Shown here piece by piece: positions 53,864-64,000 of a DNA stretch of 64,000 bases (position 1 is its first letter; each line of letters opens with the position of its first letter). This DNA is from Macrotrachela quadricornifera (lineage: Eukaryota; Rotifera; Eurotatoria; Philodinida; Philodinidae). Both the position numbers and the translations under genes were made by a program. Under the pieces are notes generated by a model that searched no databases, was not told where the DNA came from, and worked only from the letters and a program-made list of their open reading frames with translations. Location: the NCBI GenBank assembly GCA_022393335.1, contig JAJEKB010000414.1:201218-265217 (forward strand), given 5' to 3'.

Positions 53864-54999
53864 AATAAAATAAAATAAAATACAAAAGAAATTTTAATTA
53901 TTTTAATAAAAAAAGTAACAAAATATTTTATTGTCGCATTGTTTATATGCTATTAAAGACATCATTAATAGTACAATTAAAATGATATAGTTTTTCTCTT
54001 TACTATGCAATGAATTTTCATTTGACAAAAATTTTTTGTATAATATATTATATTATTCTTCTAATAAATTTTCGACATATAAATTAACAAATAGAAAGAT
54101 TAACTACTTTTACAATCAAATTTATTTTAATGACTAAATTTCAACGATTATCTTTTGATGTATTTTATCGAATACATATATACAAACACATTGGTTTTTT
54201 TTTCTTATTAACTGTTGAAAGACTTGCAACAATGAAATAAAATGATTGCCTGCATATTTTCTTATACTATTTTTATTTGAACTTTTTGAAAATTATACTC
54301 TCATAAAAGTAATGCCGATGTATCTGAAAATGCATATGGAAATGTTATTTAGATCATATTAACAATTTTTCTTTCAGAGGTACTCTTTCTATAATACTAT
54401 TGGTTACATCATGTACTCACTACTTCATTTACAGTATCCGCTGAAGCAGTTTGGAAATCAAGAGTAATGATTAAGTTTCTCATAATCGTGTCACTATCTC
54501 ACATAATCAAGCATAGGTGCACATACGAGTATTGTTAATTAAACTACCAAAAACAACAACATTCTTATAGGATCCGTATTAAACATCATAAATAGATATT
54601 AATATCATATCAATTATGAAAAAAAAGGCGAGAGTGAAGTTCAGAAAATGTGCCATATTTTTAGCTGAATATATTCAATCATAAGATTAAAAATTTTGTA
54701 CAGACGTATTCCGAATTTACCAAGTTTCTTTTGTAAATCATGTCCTACCAATATATACTAGTAGAATAATGAGGGTAGCATCAGGAGAGGCAGCCATGTA
54801 TATTTTTCTTAGAATTTCATGATAATATTCTTCTCCATTCTCTTTATATACATATCTGGATATTAGCGTCATCTGTATTACTTCTCAAATTTCGATTTGT
54901 GTATTTGATCAAATAAGATTTTTTTACTGTCTATTCGTCTCTATCATTCATGCTGTTCATTATAAAATCGGATCGATCTTTTAAGTAATTCAAATAGAT
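53864..54999. other. Spacer upstream of ORC2
   Basis: AT-rich, with no coding frame, repeat or RNA gene that I can support. Confidence 0.5.
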
Positions 55000-57297
55000 A
55001 TGACAACAAATCGTTCAATACCAATTGTAATTATATCATCAGAAAATATTCCAAATAAAATTCGTAATATTGATGATATTGAATATGAATTATCACAAAA
55101 TTTTCTTCCATCTAGTAAATTAAATATAAAACTATAATATATAAGAAATTAAAATCTTTTATTTTATTAGAATCAACACCAACACGTAAAAGTAAAGGTC
55201 GATCTTTAATAAAATGTAAATTTTCTTTATTTAAAAAAGAATTTATCTTAAAATTTTTTTAATTATATTTTATTTATTAGATAAAAGTGCTCCACCAATT
55301 CCAACAATTAATGATGAAAATAATGATATAAATGAAAATAAAACTACATATTTACATATTATTTCACATGTATTACCTCGATTTCCTATTCGACATGGTT
55401 AGATATTTATTTTATATTATAAAAAAAAATTGTTTTTTTTTTTCTATTTTTCTTTTAAGGTATACTTAAACAAAAACGTAAAAATAAATCAAAGAAAAAG
55501 ATTTTAGCTGAAAAAAGTAAATAAAAAATCTTTAATATTTATTTTTTAATTAAATTTTCTTTTTTTGTTTTTATTAAGCATCAGATAATATTATACGTCA
55601 AGAAAATATGGATAAAATTCTTCATGAATCAAATGTATCAATTGATGATGTAATATAAAAATAAAAAATTATTTTCATTTTTTTATTTTTCTCTATCAAT
55701 TTTATTTCTAGATTGATACAAAACAAAAGAAAAAATTTAAAAGTAATTTAATTCAATTAACACCAGATGATCTTTATCAAGTTGGAAAACAAATACAAGA
55801 AAAATCATTTCATGGTAAAACTAAAGATTATTTAATGATTAATGTTCTTCATGGAAATGAATTTGATGAATGGTTTAAATATTTAAGGTTGAATTTTTTG
55901 TTTTAAAAATTGTTCTTCTCTATATAATCTTTTCTATATTTCTTATTATTAGAGCAGGTTTCAATATTCTTCTACATGGTGTTGGTTCAAAAAAATCACT
56001 TATTTCACTTTTTTTTTAATAAATATTTAAAAAATGAATATCTTACATTTATTATCAATGGTTTTATGCCTAATATTACAATTAAACAAGTATATCTATT
56101 TATTTATAACAAGATTTTCTCGATTTTTCATTTGATTGAAATACTAAATAGTAGTTAAAATTCTGCATAAAATGATATTTTATTTAAGAAATATAGTATA
56201 TTTCTTTTGAAAAATGAAGAAAATTTTTGTATATACTAAAAGTATAATTTATTCTATGCTATTCTTTAGATTCTTCAAACTATTTGTTTATGTCCAGAGA
56301 TTAATATTAATTCATCAAATAATAATGATGAATGTATACAAGATATTATTAAACAAATTGAAGATAAAAGTAATTAATTTATTTAAGAAAAAATAAAATA
56401 AATTATTCTGAATTTTTAGAAATACATATTTATTTATTAATAAATAATATTGATGGAATGAATTTTCGTAATACTAATGTACAAAATATATTTCAATTAG
56501 CAGCTCAATGTCAATATATTCATATTCTTGCTACTATTGATCATATACATGGTCCATTAAGTAAAATTAAACAAAAAAATAAATCTTTCTTTTTTTTTTG
56601 ATTTGTTCTTTTTTTTTTGATTTGTTATTTTTTTTTTAATAGTTTGGAATCAACAAAGTCTTACTAGTTTTCGATGGATATGGTATGCTGTTCATACATG
56701 GTAAATTTATAATTCTAAAAAAAAAACAAACAAAATATTAGTTTATAAATCAGGTTGCCTTATATTGATGAAACAACGAATGAAAGATTGAATACAATTC
56801 GTTCAAAAACAAGTAAAAAGAAAAATATTAGATAAAAATATTTTTTTGAAATTGAATATTTAGGTCAATTATCAATTAGTGCTGTTGAACATGTTATTGA
56901 AAGTTTAACACCTAATGCTCGACGTATTTTTCGTTTACTTATTGAAGCATTTTTATCAAATAATAATTCAAAAGATTATGAAGGTAAATTAAGTTGTGGA
57001 AGAATCTATATCTATTTTTAAACAAAGTTTAACTTTTTGTTGATTTAATTTGAATAAAACATGTTTGTTTGTTTGTTTGTTTATTTTTTTTAAGGCATGA
57101 AATTTACTGAATTATATGAACAATGTAAACGTTCATTTTATGTAAATAATGAACAAAATCTTCGTTTACAATTAATTGAATTTATTGATCATCGTCTTAT
57201 TAAACTTGTGAAAAGTACAAATGATGGACAAGAAATAGTTCGATTACTTATTGCTGAAGAAGATATTGTTAAACAATTATTAGATAAACTCAATTAA
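55000..57297 (+). CDS. ORC2: Origin recognition complex subunit 2
   Basis: Thirteen exons: 55000-55114, 55171-55215, 55281-55397, 55460-55516, 55579-55649, 55712-55887, 55953-56089, 56270-56369, 56420-56560, 56643-56700, 56754-56812, 56864-56983 and 57095-57297. They give about 465 residues (human 577, with a longer disordered N-terminus). ORC2 landmarks are WFKYLRAGFNILLHGVGSKK, FIINGFMPNITIKQILQTI, YLLINNIDGMN, FRWIWYAVHTW, ESLTPNARRIFRLLI and the winged-helix end (LYEQCKRSFYVNNE, LIEFIDHRLIK). ORC2 is part of the ATP-dependent origin-binding complex. Exon 7 changes frame at a T9 run (56009-56017); one T fewer restores LISLFFNKYL and the downstream frame. The gene ends 181 bases before RBBP5. 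Confidence 0.9.
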
Positions 57298-57450
57298 TAA
57301 TAATATATATATATATAGTAAAAAAAATAGATAATGGATATCAGATAGTTATTTTCTTTTTTCTTATGATGAATTTCTTTTTTTTTTGTTGTTCTTATTT
57401 GTATCTATGTGCAATAAAGAAAAAATAAATGGATATAAAAACAAAAAAAA

Positions 57451-57482
57451 ACTTTTTTTTTTTCTTCTAGATGAAAATATGA
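57451..57482 (+). promoter_or_regulatory. 3' splice site and mini-uORF before RBBP5
   Basis: A polypyrimidine run ends TTCTTCTAG at 57470. The first ATG after it (57471) reads only M-K-I and stops at TGA 57480-57482, which overlaps the RBBP5 ATG (57479-57481) as ATGA. The acceptor fits a spliced leader or a 5' UTR intron. Confidence 0.4.
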
Positions 57483-59595
57483 ATATTGAATTACTTTCAA
57501 CATTTCAACAAAATTATCCTGAAGAATTCGATGGCATACTTGATTGTGCATCGACGGCTGTTTGTTGTGCTTTTAATAAAGTTGGTAAATATTTCTTAAT
57601 AAAAAAAAAAAGTTTTCTCTCTTTATAATATTTATATATATATTTATATTCTATATAAAAGGTTCTATGTTAGCTGTTGGTTGTTCCGATGGTCGTCTTG
57701 TTATATGGGATTTTTTAACACGTGGTATAGCAAAAATAATTTGTGCAGATTGGTCACCAATATGTTGTATATCATGGTCAAAAAAATCTGATTTAATAGC
57801 AACATCATCAACAGATAATACTGTTTGTATATGGTATACATCGACAGGTCGTTGTCGTACACGTATATCATGTATACATTCACCAATACTTAAAGTTCAA
57901 TTTCATCCACGTAATCCAACTTATTTACTTATATGTCCAATGAAACATCCACCAGTTTTAATTGATAATAATGGTAAACATACAATAGTTACAATTGATG
58001 ATGAATCAAATGATATAATATCAACATTTGATAGAAAAGGTGAACATATTATATTAGGAAATAGTCGAGGTTTAATTGTTATTAAAACATTTTCGGATTT
58101 AAAAACTATTTCATCATTTCGTATTACAACTGGAACAAATACAAATATGGTATTAAGACATATTGAAATTCCTCGTCGAGGTAAATAAAAAAAGATGAAT
58201 ATTTTGTATAGTAAAATAATTATTTTATTTAATCAATATTTACTAATCAAAGCATGTCAAACAAAACATAATGAAAATTTTTTTCTTTTATATTAAATTT
58301 TATTTATTCTTTTTATAGGTCAATATTGTCTTGTTAATACAAGTGATAGAATAATTCGAATTTATAGTTATACTGAAATGTTATCATGTGGTATTAATCG
58401 TGATCTTGAACCTAAACAAAAACTTCAAGATCTTGTTAATAAATCTTTATGGCGTAAATGTTGTTGGTCAGGTGATGGTGAATATATTTGTGGTGCATCA
58501 TCTCGACAACATTCTTTATATATATGGGAAACAATATCAGGTAATTTAGTAAAAATTTTACATGGTACAAAAGGTGAAACATTAGCTGATGTATGTTGGC
58601 ATCCAGTACGTCCAATAATAGCAAGTATATCAACTGGTGTTGTATCAGTATGGTCTCATTCTCAAGTTGAAAATTGGTCAGCATTTGCACCAGATTTTTG
58701 TGAACTTGAAGAAAATGTTGAATATCATGAACGTGAATCAGAATTTGATATAAAAGATGAAGATAGAAGTTTAGATGGTTTAGATTATAATGGTTCATCT
58801 AATAAACGACAACGTTTAGATCCAAATGGTAATTTGAAAAAAGATGATGATGATAATATTGAAATAGATGTTCTTACTGATCAACGTATTGAAGCATTAG
58901 TATCAAGTGATGATGATGATATTAATGATCAACTTGTTTATTTACCTGTTGCACCAGATATTGAAGATCCTGAAATTGAATGTCCAACACCTGTATCAAA
59001 TATACCAAAAACTCGTGCAGCAAGTCCATCATTACAAACACGTGTTGAAGCTGATGAAATATTTGAAATTCCATTAAAAATTCCGCATGTTCATGATGCT
59101 CATCCATATTTTGGTGGAACAAAACAACCAAGATCAACAGTAAATACATTAATAAATACTCAAGAATCTCTAAATAATAAACGTGATATAAAAAATCGAC
59201 GCAAAGGACATCATCATCATCATCACCATCATCATCATCATTCAATTCAACATCAAAATTCTTTAATACAACACGATCAAACTGATCAACAAACTATTTT
59301 ATTACCAAAATCAATTGATGCAGCTGTAGCAACTGTTGCAAATAGTCAAAAACGTTCTTTATTAACACAAACATCTGAAGTTAAAAGACAACGAGCACGT
59401 TCAGCTCGTCTTGAAGGAAAAAAAGCAGCAGCAGCAACAACAACAACAACAACAGCAACACCAGTTATACTTAATACACAAACATCCGTAACAATAACAA
59501 CTACTACTGAAGAAATAATTAGTACATCACGTACTAAACGTAGTAGTCATCATTCACATTCAACCGATAATGATACTGACTTTATACCACATTAA
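57479..59595 (+). CDS. RBBP5: RBBP5, COMPASS/MLL methyltransferase core subunit
   Basis: Three exons (57479-57584, 57662-58180, 58319-59595) give 633 residues (human 538). It starts MNIELLSTFQQNYPEEFDG as in the family. WD repeats follow: AVGCSDGRLVIWDFLTRGIA, WSPICCISWSKK, SPILKVQFHPR and GNLVKILHGTKGE, then WHPVRPIIASISTGVVSVW. The activating segment is kept: NWSAFAPDFCELEENVEY, then ERESEFDIKDED, which in the family contacts ASH2L and the SET domain. RBBP5 with WDR5, ASH2L and DPY30 stimulates H3K4 methylation. The C-terminal tail is longer than in vertebrates. It carries 11 consecutive His (59209-59241) and Thr/Ala-rich low complexity. Confidence 0.95.
59209..59241 (+). repeat. Poly-His codon run in RBBP5
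   Basis: Eleven CAT/CAC codons in a row at about residues 505-515. It is an in-frame trinucleotide expansion in the disordered tail. Confidence 0.95.
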
Positions 59596-60098
59596 ACTAT
59601 CTTTATATAAACATTTATTTGATTTTTCAGTTTTTTTTTCTTCTGTTTAGTATTAAAATCTTTTTGCGAGTGAGAGTTTGTTAAGATTTATTCTTTACAT
59701 TGTACAGTTTTGTTTTTTTCTTTTTTCATTCAACGTACAGAAATGATTCGTGTTTAGAGAAAACTTATTTTATCTTATTTTTAAACGTAGGATAAACATA
59801 TGATTAAGTAAGAAAGATATTATTCGATTGTTAGAATTATAAAGCATATTGAAGATATATAAAATCTAACGGATTTTATATTACATCCAAACCAAAATCA
59901 ACATAAACATGATATTTCAATACATTTTCTAATTCTACATCGGATTTCAATTATCTCTATGAGTTGATTTTGAACATATTGTATAAAATTAAAAAAAAAA
60001 TTTTTTTTTTGTTTTGGTTTAATTAAATTTCCTAAATATTATAATTGAAAAAAAAAATCTTTTCTTTTTTTTTGTTTCTCTTAAGTATTATTTAAGAT
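59596..60098. other. Spacer between RBBP5 and TSFM
   Basis: Low-complexity A/T sequence. TTTGTTTCTCTTAAG at 60071-60085, 13 bases before the TSFM ATG, looks like another 3' splice site. No gene was seen. Confidence 0.5.
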
Positions 60099-63000
60099 AT
60101 GTTTATCTGTCGACGATTTATTCATACAAGTATACCTCGATATTTAGCTCAATCACCTGCTCCTTCAAATTCTTCATCACCATTAAGTATTTTACGAAAA
60201 AAAAACTGGTTATTCATTATCATATTGTCGAGCAGCACTTCAACAATTTAATGATAATCTTGAACAAGTAAATTATATTAAAATAAATATAATAATATAA
60301 ATTTTGAATAAATTATTTAAGGCTGAATTATGGCTTCATCAACGTGCTCAAGCTGAAGGTTGGAGTCGAGCAACAAAATTACAAAGTCGTACTGCATCTC
60401 AAGGTTTAATTGGTATTATTACTAATAAAGATACAGCTGCAATGGTTGAGGTTTGTTAAAAAAAACAATTTAGATTAATTATTAATAAATATTTATATAG
60501 ATAAATTGTGAAACAGATTTTGTTGCTAAAAATGAAAAATTTCAACAACTTGTTTCTCAAGTAACAAATAGTTTATTAAATAATCAAAAAGAAAAAACTA
60601 AAGACAAGGTTTTTTTTATTTTTTTTTCTTAATTTTCATTCTATAATTTTTTTTTTTAAAAGATATTTTTTGATAAAGATACTCTATCAACATTACCTAG
60701 TATTGATGATCGTTCAAAAACATTAGCTGATATAACAGCTTTATGTGTTGGTACACTTGGTGAAAATGTTGTTTTAAGACGTGGTGTTGTTTTTAATGCT
60801 ACACATAATCAATTATTAGCTAGTTATTGTCATGGACAAGTTAATAGTACAAGTTCTGATCTATGTCGTATGGGAAAATATGGTGCTATTGTTAATTATT
60901 CTCAAATTGATTCAATAACAAATGATACTGAAGTATATAAATAATTTTCTTTTCTTTTTATAAATTAAATTTTTTTTTTTTTGGAGAATGAAAATACTTC
61001 ATCACCAACTATACAAACTCGTTCATATCCATTACGAACAATTTGTCAAAATAATATTGAAAAACCTATTGAATTAAGTACATATCTTGATAATGAAGAT
61101 GAATCTAATCAATTACATGAATATCTTAATGGATATACATATGGATTACCATCACGAGAGAGTACATATGATTTAATAATAAAAAATATTATAACACAAA
61201 TTGAACAACAACAATTAAAAAATCTTTATATATTACCAAAAGATATTCGTATACAAACACCTGATCCAATATATATTTATTATCCAGGTTTATGTCTTAG
61301 TAATCAACCAGCAAAAATTGATCAAGCAATAACACGTGAACCTATTGTTATTATTGAACTTATTACACCAACAACTGAACGTTTAATATTACATGAAAAA
61401 TCATTTAATTATCAACGTATACCATCATTAAAAGAAATAATTTATATTTGGCCAAATTTAAAAATAGCTCATGTAGATTTTCGTGATGACGATACACTGA
61501 AATGGACAAGAAAATATTATGGTATTCAAGATAAAATTCCATTACCACAATCAATGGGTAATGGTGAATTAATACTTTCTAATATTTTTGATAATATGGT
61601 AAGTTAAATATTTAAGTTTCACATTTCATATAAATCATTTTAGCACTTTGATAATAAAAAAAAAAGGAATCAAGTTTTCTTTCTTATCATAAATCATTGA
61701 TTCTATTATTTATCTAATCTATTATATATCGTCATGATGTTTCATACTACGCAAATTTAACTATCTGAATAGAGTGCAATTTACCTCATAACATGTAATA
61801 AATGTTTCTTATTGAAACAAAAAATTTTGATTCTCTATTCATAGATAGAATATTTTCTATCATATCTAGACATTCAATATTGATCTTTTATTTAAACTCA
61901 TCTGTTTTTTATCAACATAAGAAACGTTATTATCTATTATTAAAATAACTCGATTGTATTTCATCTTTAAATCTTCTAGATTATTTCAAGACCTTTTTTT
62001 TTAAGTATATGACATATGAATAATCACTCTCAAATAGTCTTGTTAAATCGATAAATAATATTTCTATATCTATAACAATATTGTTTAAACCCAGACGTAA
62101 ACATTACTTATAAATCCAATTGTCAACTATAAAATTTCATCAATTTTTAATCAATAAAAATAATAAATTTTAATTAAAAATAATTACTGAGTATCATTAT
62201 TTTTTACATGAGTAAAGATATAATAAATAAAATTAGTCGAGTGAAAAAAAAAAATTTTCTAACTATTGTGAATTAAGCCTGTTTATTATAAAATCATATG
62301 TTCAAAAAAAAAACATGACACAGAAAAACTGAATCATTCATTCATTTGTTACTAATTTACCAGCTATGGAATAAAATGTAACATGTGCTTCTTGAATTCC
62401 ACCTGTTCGTTCATCATATACATTACAATGATCATATGGTGGTATATATAAATGTAAAGTAACAGCTGTATCCGTATGACTTGGATTTTCAACACGATGT
62501 AAACCAATTGAATCATTTATATAAGCAACTTGTCCTTCCTTTAATTCTGTACGACATATAATACGCATTGGTTCTTCTTTATTATCATCTTCATTATGTG
62601 GCCATTCATATTTTGTTTCAATTAAAGTTCCTTGAATACATTTCATAAAACAATGTGAATTTGTATGATTATGTATTGATGAACCCTGACTTTCAGCCCA
62701 ACATAACATCATTAAATTAAATTTACCATTACCAGCATCAACTAAATTTCTTGTATATTTATTTGGTTGAAATTTAAAATATGGTAACCATTCTTTTAAA
62801 TTACCTTTATAATTAGTCATTATAGTATGAAGATAATCAATATTAACTTCATTTGTAGCAAATGCTTGATGAAGTAAATCAATTAATTCATTTAATGAAT
62901 TTGGTTGTGTTGATAAATGTGTTGTATTATCAATATATCTCTTGCGAATTGTTTGAATATTATTTGTATTATAATTAACAAGTGCTTCCGTCATTGAATT

Positions 63001-63530
63001 TTTGTATTATTATGATTGAGTACAAATCGAATGTTGTATTTATTGAAGATGAAAAAGATGTATCTTTTCTTTTCGATTTGATGGATTAATCTTTTCGTTT
63101 TTCCGTTGTTTACATCGGAAATATATATATATATATGTGTAACCTTAGTCAAACACACCCTTTTTTTTGTTTATCAAGATATAACAAAATCTAATCTCTA
63201 ATCGAAATAATACGAAAAAAAAAAACGAAATTTAATCAATAATATTGACGAACCATAACAAAATAAAAAAAAAAGATCAAGGATGTTCTTTTTTTTTACT
63301 TTTTTAGACAAAACAATTAGGTCATTTGATTGCTCAACATATTGTTGCAACACGTTCGAAAACAATTGGTTTAAATGAAAAAAAAACAAATAGGAAATGA
63401 TGAAGATCGTTTATTGTATCAAAAATGGATGCATACAGATGATAAGAAAAAAACTGTTGAATTATTTCTTAATGAAAATCAATTAAATGTTAATGATTTT
63501 GTTCGATTTGAATGTGGAGAAGAAATTTAA
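60099..63530 (+). CDS. TSFM: Mitochondrial elongation factor Ts
   Basis: Core exons: 60099-60267, 60322-60450, 60501-60608, 60663-60932 and 63308-63530, every junction in phase 0. They give about 298 residues (human 325). The start MFICRRFIHTSIPRYL is a mitochondrial presequence. EF-Ts signatures are TGYSLSYCRAALQQ, LWLHQRAQAEGWSRATKL, the EF-Tu-contacting INCETDFVAKN, LGENVVLRRG, GQHVV-like GHLIAQHIVA and the end VNDFVRFECGEEI. The protein exchanges GDP for GTP on mitochondrial EF-Tu. Two A9 runs (60197-60205 and 63378-63386) each carry one A too many for the frame. A further phase-0 exon (60987-61598) can be spliced in before the last exon. With both lesions this copy could also be a decaying one. 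Confidence 0.85.
60987..61598 (+). CDS. In-frame exon coding a Uma2-like PD-(D/E)xK nuclease domain
   Basis: The exon is 612 nt (204 codons), open throughout and in phase 0 at both ends. The acceptor is TTTTTTGGAG and the donor the strong GTAAGT. The frame has no Met before residue 190, so it cannot start by itself and must be joined to TSFM exon 4. The protein follows the Uma2/DUF820 pattern. A helix after LNGYTYGLPS comes first, then ILPKDIRIQ, then YYPG (98-101) where active members have YxPD. PIVIIELITPTTE follows with the conserved Glu124, then HEKSFNYQRIPSLKE with Lys138. Uma2 proteins are bacterial, common in cyanobacteria, and of uncertain function. With Asp lost at 101, nuclease activity is unlikely. 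Codon use is host-like, so any transfer is old. No search was possible. Confidence 0.6.
61599..63307 (+). other. TSFM last intron, hosting CDO1 antisense
   Basis: This 1.7-kb intron (2.4 kb if the Uma2-like exon is skipped) runs from GTAAGT at 61599 to TTTTTTAG at 63307. Besides CDO1 on the other strand it holds AT-rich filler and a (TA)n run at 63121-63136. Confidence 0.7.
62338..62994 (-). CDS. CDO1: Cysteine dioxygenase
   Basis: A single exon of 218 residues (human 200). The cupin motifs are intact: NGKFNLMMLCW, GSSIHNHTNSHCF with two iron-ligand His and the Cys of the Cys-Tyr cofactor, INDSIGLHRVEN with the third His, and HLYIPPYD with the partner Tyr. YTRNLVD supplies the substrate-carboxylate Arg. 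The enzyme oxidises cysteine to cysteine sulfinate with O2 and Fe(II), the first step toward taurine and sulfate. The Asp of the usual IHDHT is Asn here. The N-terminus is about 20 residues longer than in human. The gene lies antisense inside the last intron of TSFM and has no introns itself. Confidence 0.95.
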   Translation of the reverse strand: MTEALVNYNTNNIQTIRKRYIDNTTHLSTQPNSLNELIDLLHQAFATNEVNIDYLHTIMTNYKGNLKEWLPYFKFQPNKYTRNLVDAGNGKFNLMMLCWAESQGSSIHNHTNSHCFMKCIQGTLIETKYEWPHNEDDNKEEPMRIICRTELKEGQVAYINDSIGLHRVENPSHTDTAVTLHLYIPPYDHCNVYDERTGGIQEAHVTFYSIAGKLVTNE

Positions 63531-63743
63531 ATGACCAAAAAAAAAAAAAGAAATTTATCTATTTTTTTCTTTTTGTAGTATCATTGCTGTCTAGTTTTCA
63601 TTTTTTTTTATGTTAAACATCTTTGTTTAGGTAAAAGTTTATTATTTCTATTCTTTTCAAAATCAAACATAAACTTTATTAAAAATAAATGTTTGTTTTT
63701 TTTGATTACAATTAAGAATTTTTATTTTCGTTTTTTATTTCAG
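63531..63743 (+). promoter_or_regulatory. TSFM-MIT gene spacer with an ATG-abutting 3' splice site
   Basis: Only 213 bases separate the TSFM stop from the next ATG. The spacer ends TTTTTTATTTCAG directly against ATG 63744. This fits a spliced-leader acceptor within a closely packed gene pair. Confidence 0.4.
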
Positions 63744-64000
63744 ATGGCATCTATTGCCTCTAATTCAATGGATTTTGAAGAAGAGGCAAAAAAAGCACGT
63801 GAATATTATATGTGTAAGAATATATTGATAGAAAATTATTTTAAAATAAATAAATATATTCTTTAGATGGTGATTATAGTAAAGGTATAACATTTTATAA
63901 ATTAGCTATTGATAAACTTCGACGTTATTGTCAAACATTATCTAATACAAATGAAAAAAAACGTGCTCTTGAAGTTTGTTATATTAATTTTTAATTCGAT
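63744..64000 (+). CDS. MIT-domain protein, possibly katanin p60-like (5' part)
   Basis: Exons 63744-63813 and 63867-63973 are seen; the rest is beyond the window. A donor after GAA 63971-63973 is required because the frame stops at 63994. The protein starts MASIASNSMDFEEEAKKARE and continues YYMYGDYSKGITFYKLAIDK and LRRYCQTL. This has the three-helix feel of an MIT/N-terminal katanin p60 module, where AKKAREYxxxGxYxxxxxYY is typical. Katanin severs microtubules. Vps4- or spastin-like MIT proteins remain possible until the AAA domain is seen. Confidence 0.5.

Noticed and set aside
58436..59245. Minus-strand His/Asp-rich frames opposite RBBP5
   Set aside because: They are antisense shadows of Asp/His codon repeats in a clear gene on the other strand.
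60981..61607. The 208-codon frame as an independent gene starting at 60981
   Set aside because: The first codon is TTG, and no in-frame ATG occurs until near the end. Splice sites and phase fit an exon of TSFM instead.

Overview
This is a eukaryotic, almost certainly metazoan, nuclear window. It is very AT-rich. Its genes are conserved animal single-copy genes split by many short GT-AG introns, mostly 50-80 nt with a few of 0.4-3.8 kb. There is no operon with ribosome binding sites, no tRNA or rRNA gene and no CRISPR. The standard genetic code reads cleanly. The base composition, tiny introns, 3' splice sites placed right before start codons, low-complexity Q/T/N tracts, a decayed P450 copy and a bacterial-type nuclease domain together suggest a rotifer, possibly bdelloid. 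That assignment is an inference; no marker gene proves it. A 10-N gap lies at 52796-52805.

Layout, left half. A gene tail ends at 56. TMEM115 lies on the minus strand (1205-3413). Then come about 8 kb with only decayed sequence, including a minus-strand cytochrome P450 pseudogene (6936-8115). TGFBRAP1 (Vps3-like tether subunit) follows on the minus strand (11819-20247, 16 exons). Its 3.8-kb intron 2 holds a small cysteine-rich, probably GPI-anchored gene (17251-17724). A 1.25-kb inverted repeat (22145-23394) precedes TIMM29 (24410-24964), the 14-KH-type protein vigilin (25471-29969) and GPN1 (31338-32438). The 3.7-kb spacer 32439-36189 carries a TIR-bounded element and a short hairpin element.

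Layout, right half. An HP1-type chromobox gene (36190-37021) is followed by minus-strand PLK1 (39284-42973) and DNAAF1 (43589-45385). After a 3.9-kb empty spacer come a Q/S-rich protein gene (49335-50858), TMEM41A (51333-52657), a proline-rich gene cut by the assembly gap (to 53863), ORC2 (55000-57297), RBBP5 (57479-59595), mitochondrial EF-Ts TSFM (60099-63530) and the start of an MIT-domain, katanin-like gene (63744-). A cysteine dioxygenase gene (CDO1, 62338-62994) sits antisense inside the last TSFM intron.

Main points of interest. (1) TSFM contains a 612-nt, phase-0/phase-0 exon without its own start codon. It encodes a Uma2-like PD-(D/E)xK nuclease fold of bacterial type, with the first catalytic Asp replaced by Gly. 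(2) Five coding homopolymers in four conserved genes each carry exactly one extra A/T. (3) Two genes are nested in introns. (4) ORC2/RBBP5 and TSFM/MIT gene are closely spaced pairs with a 3' splice site abutting the downstream start, as in trans-spliced units. Gene models were made by eye from splice sites and remembered family sequence; no search was run.
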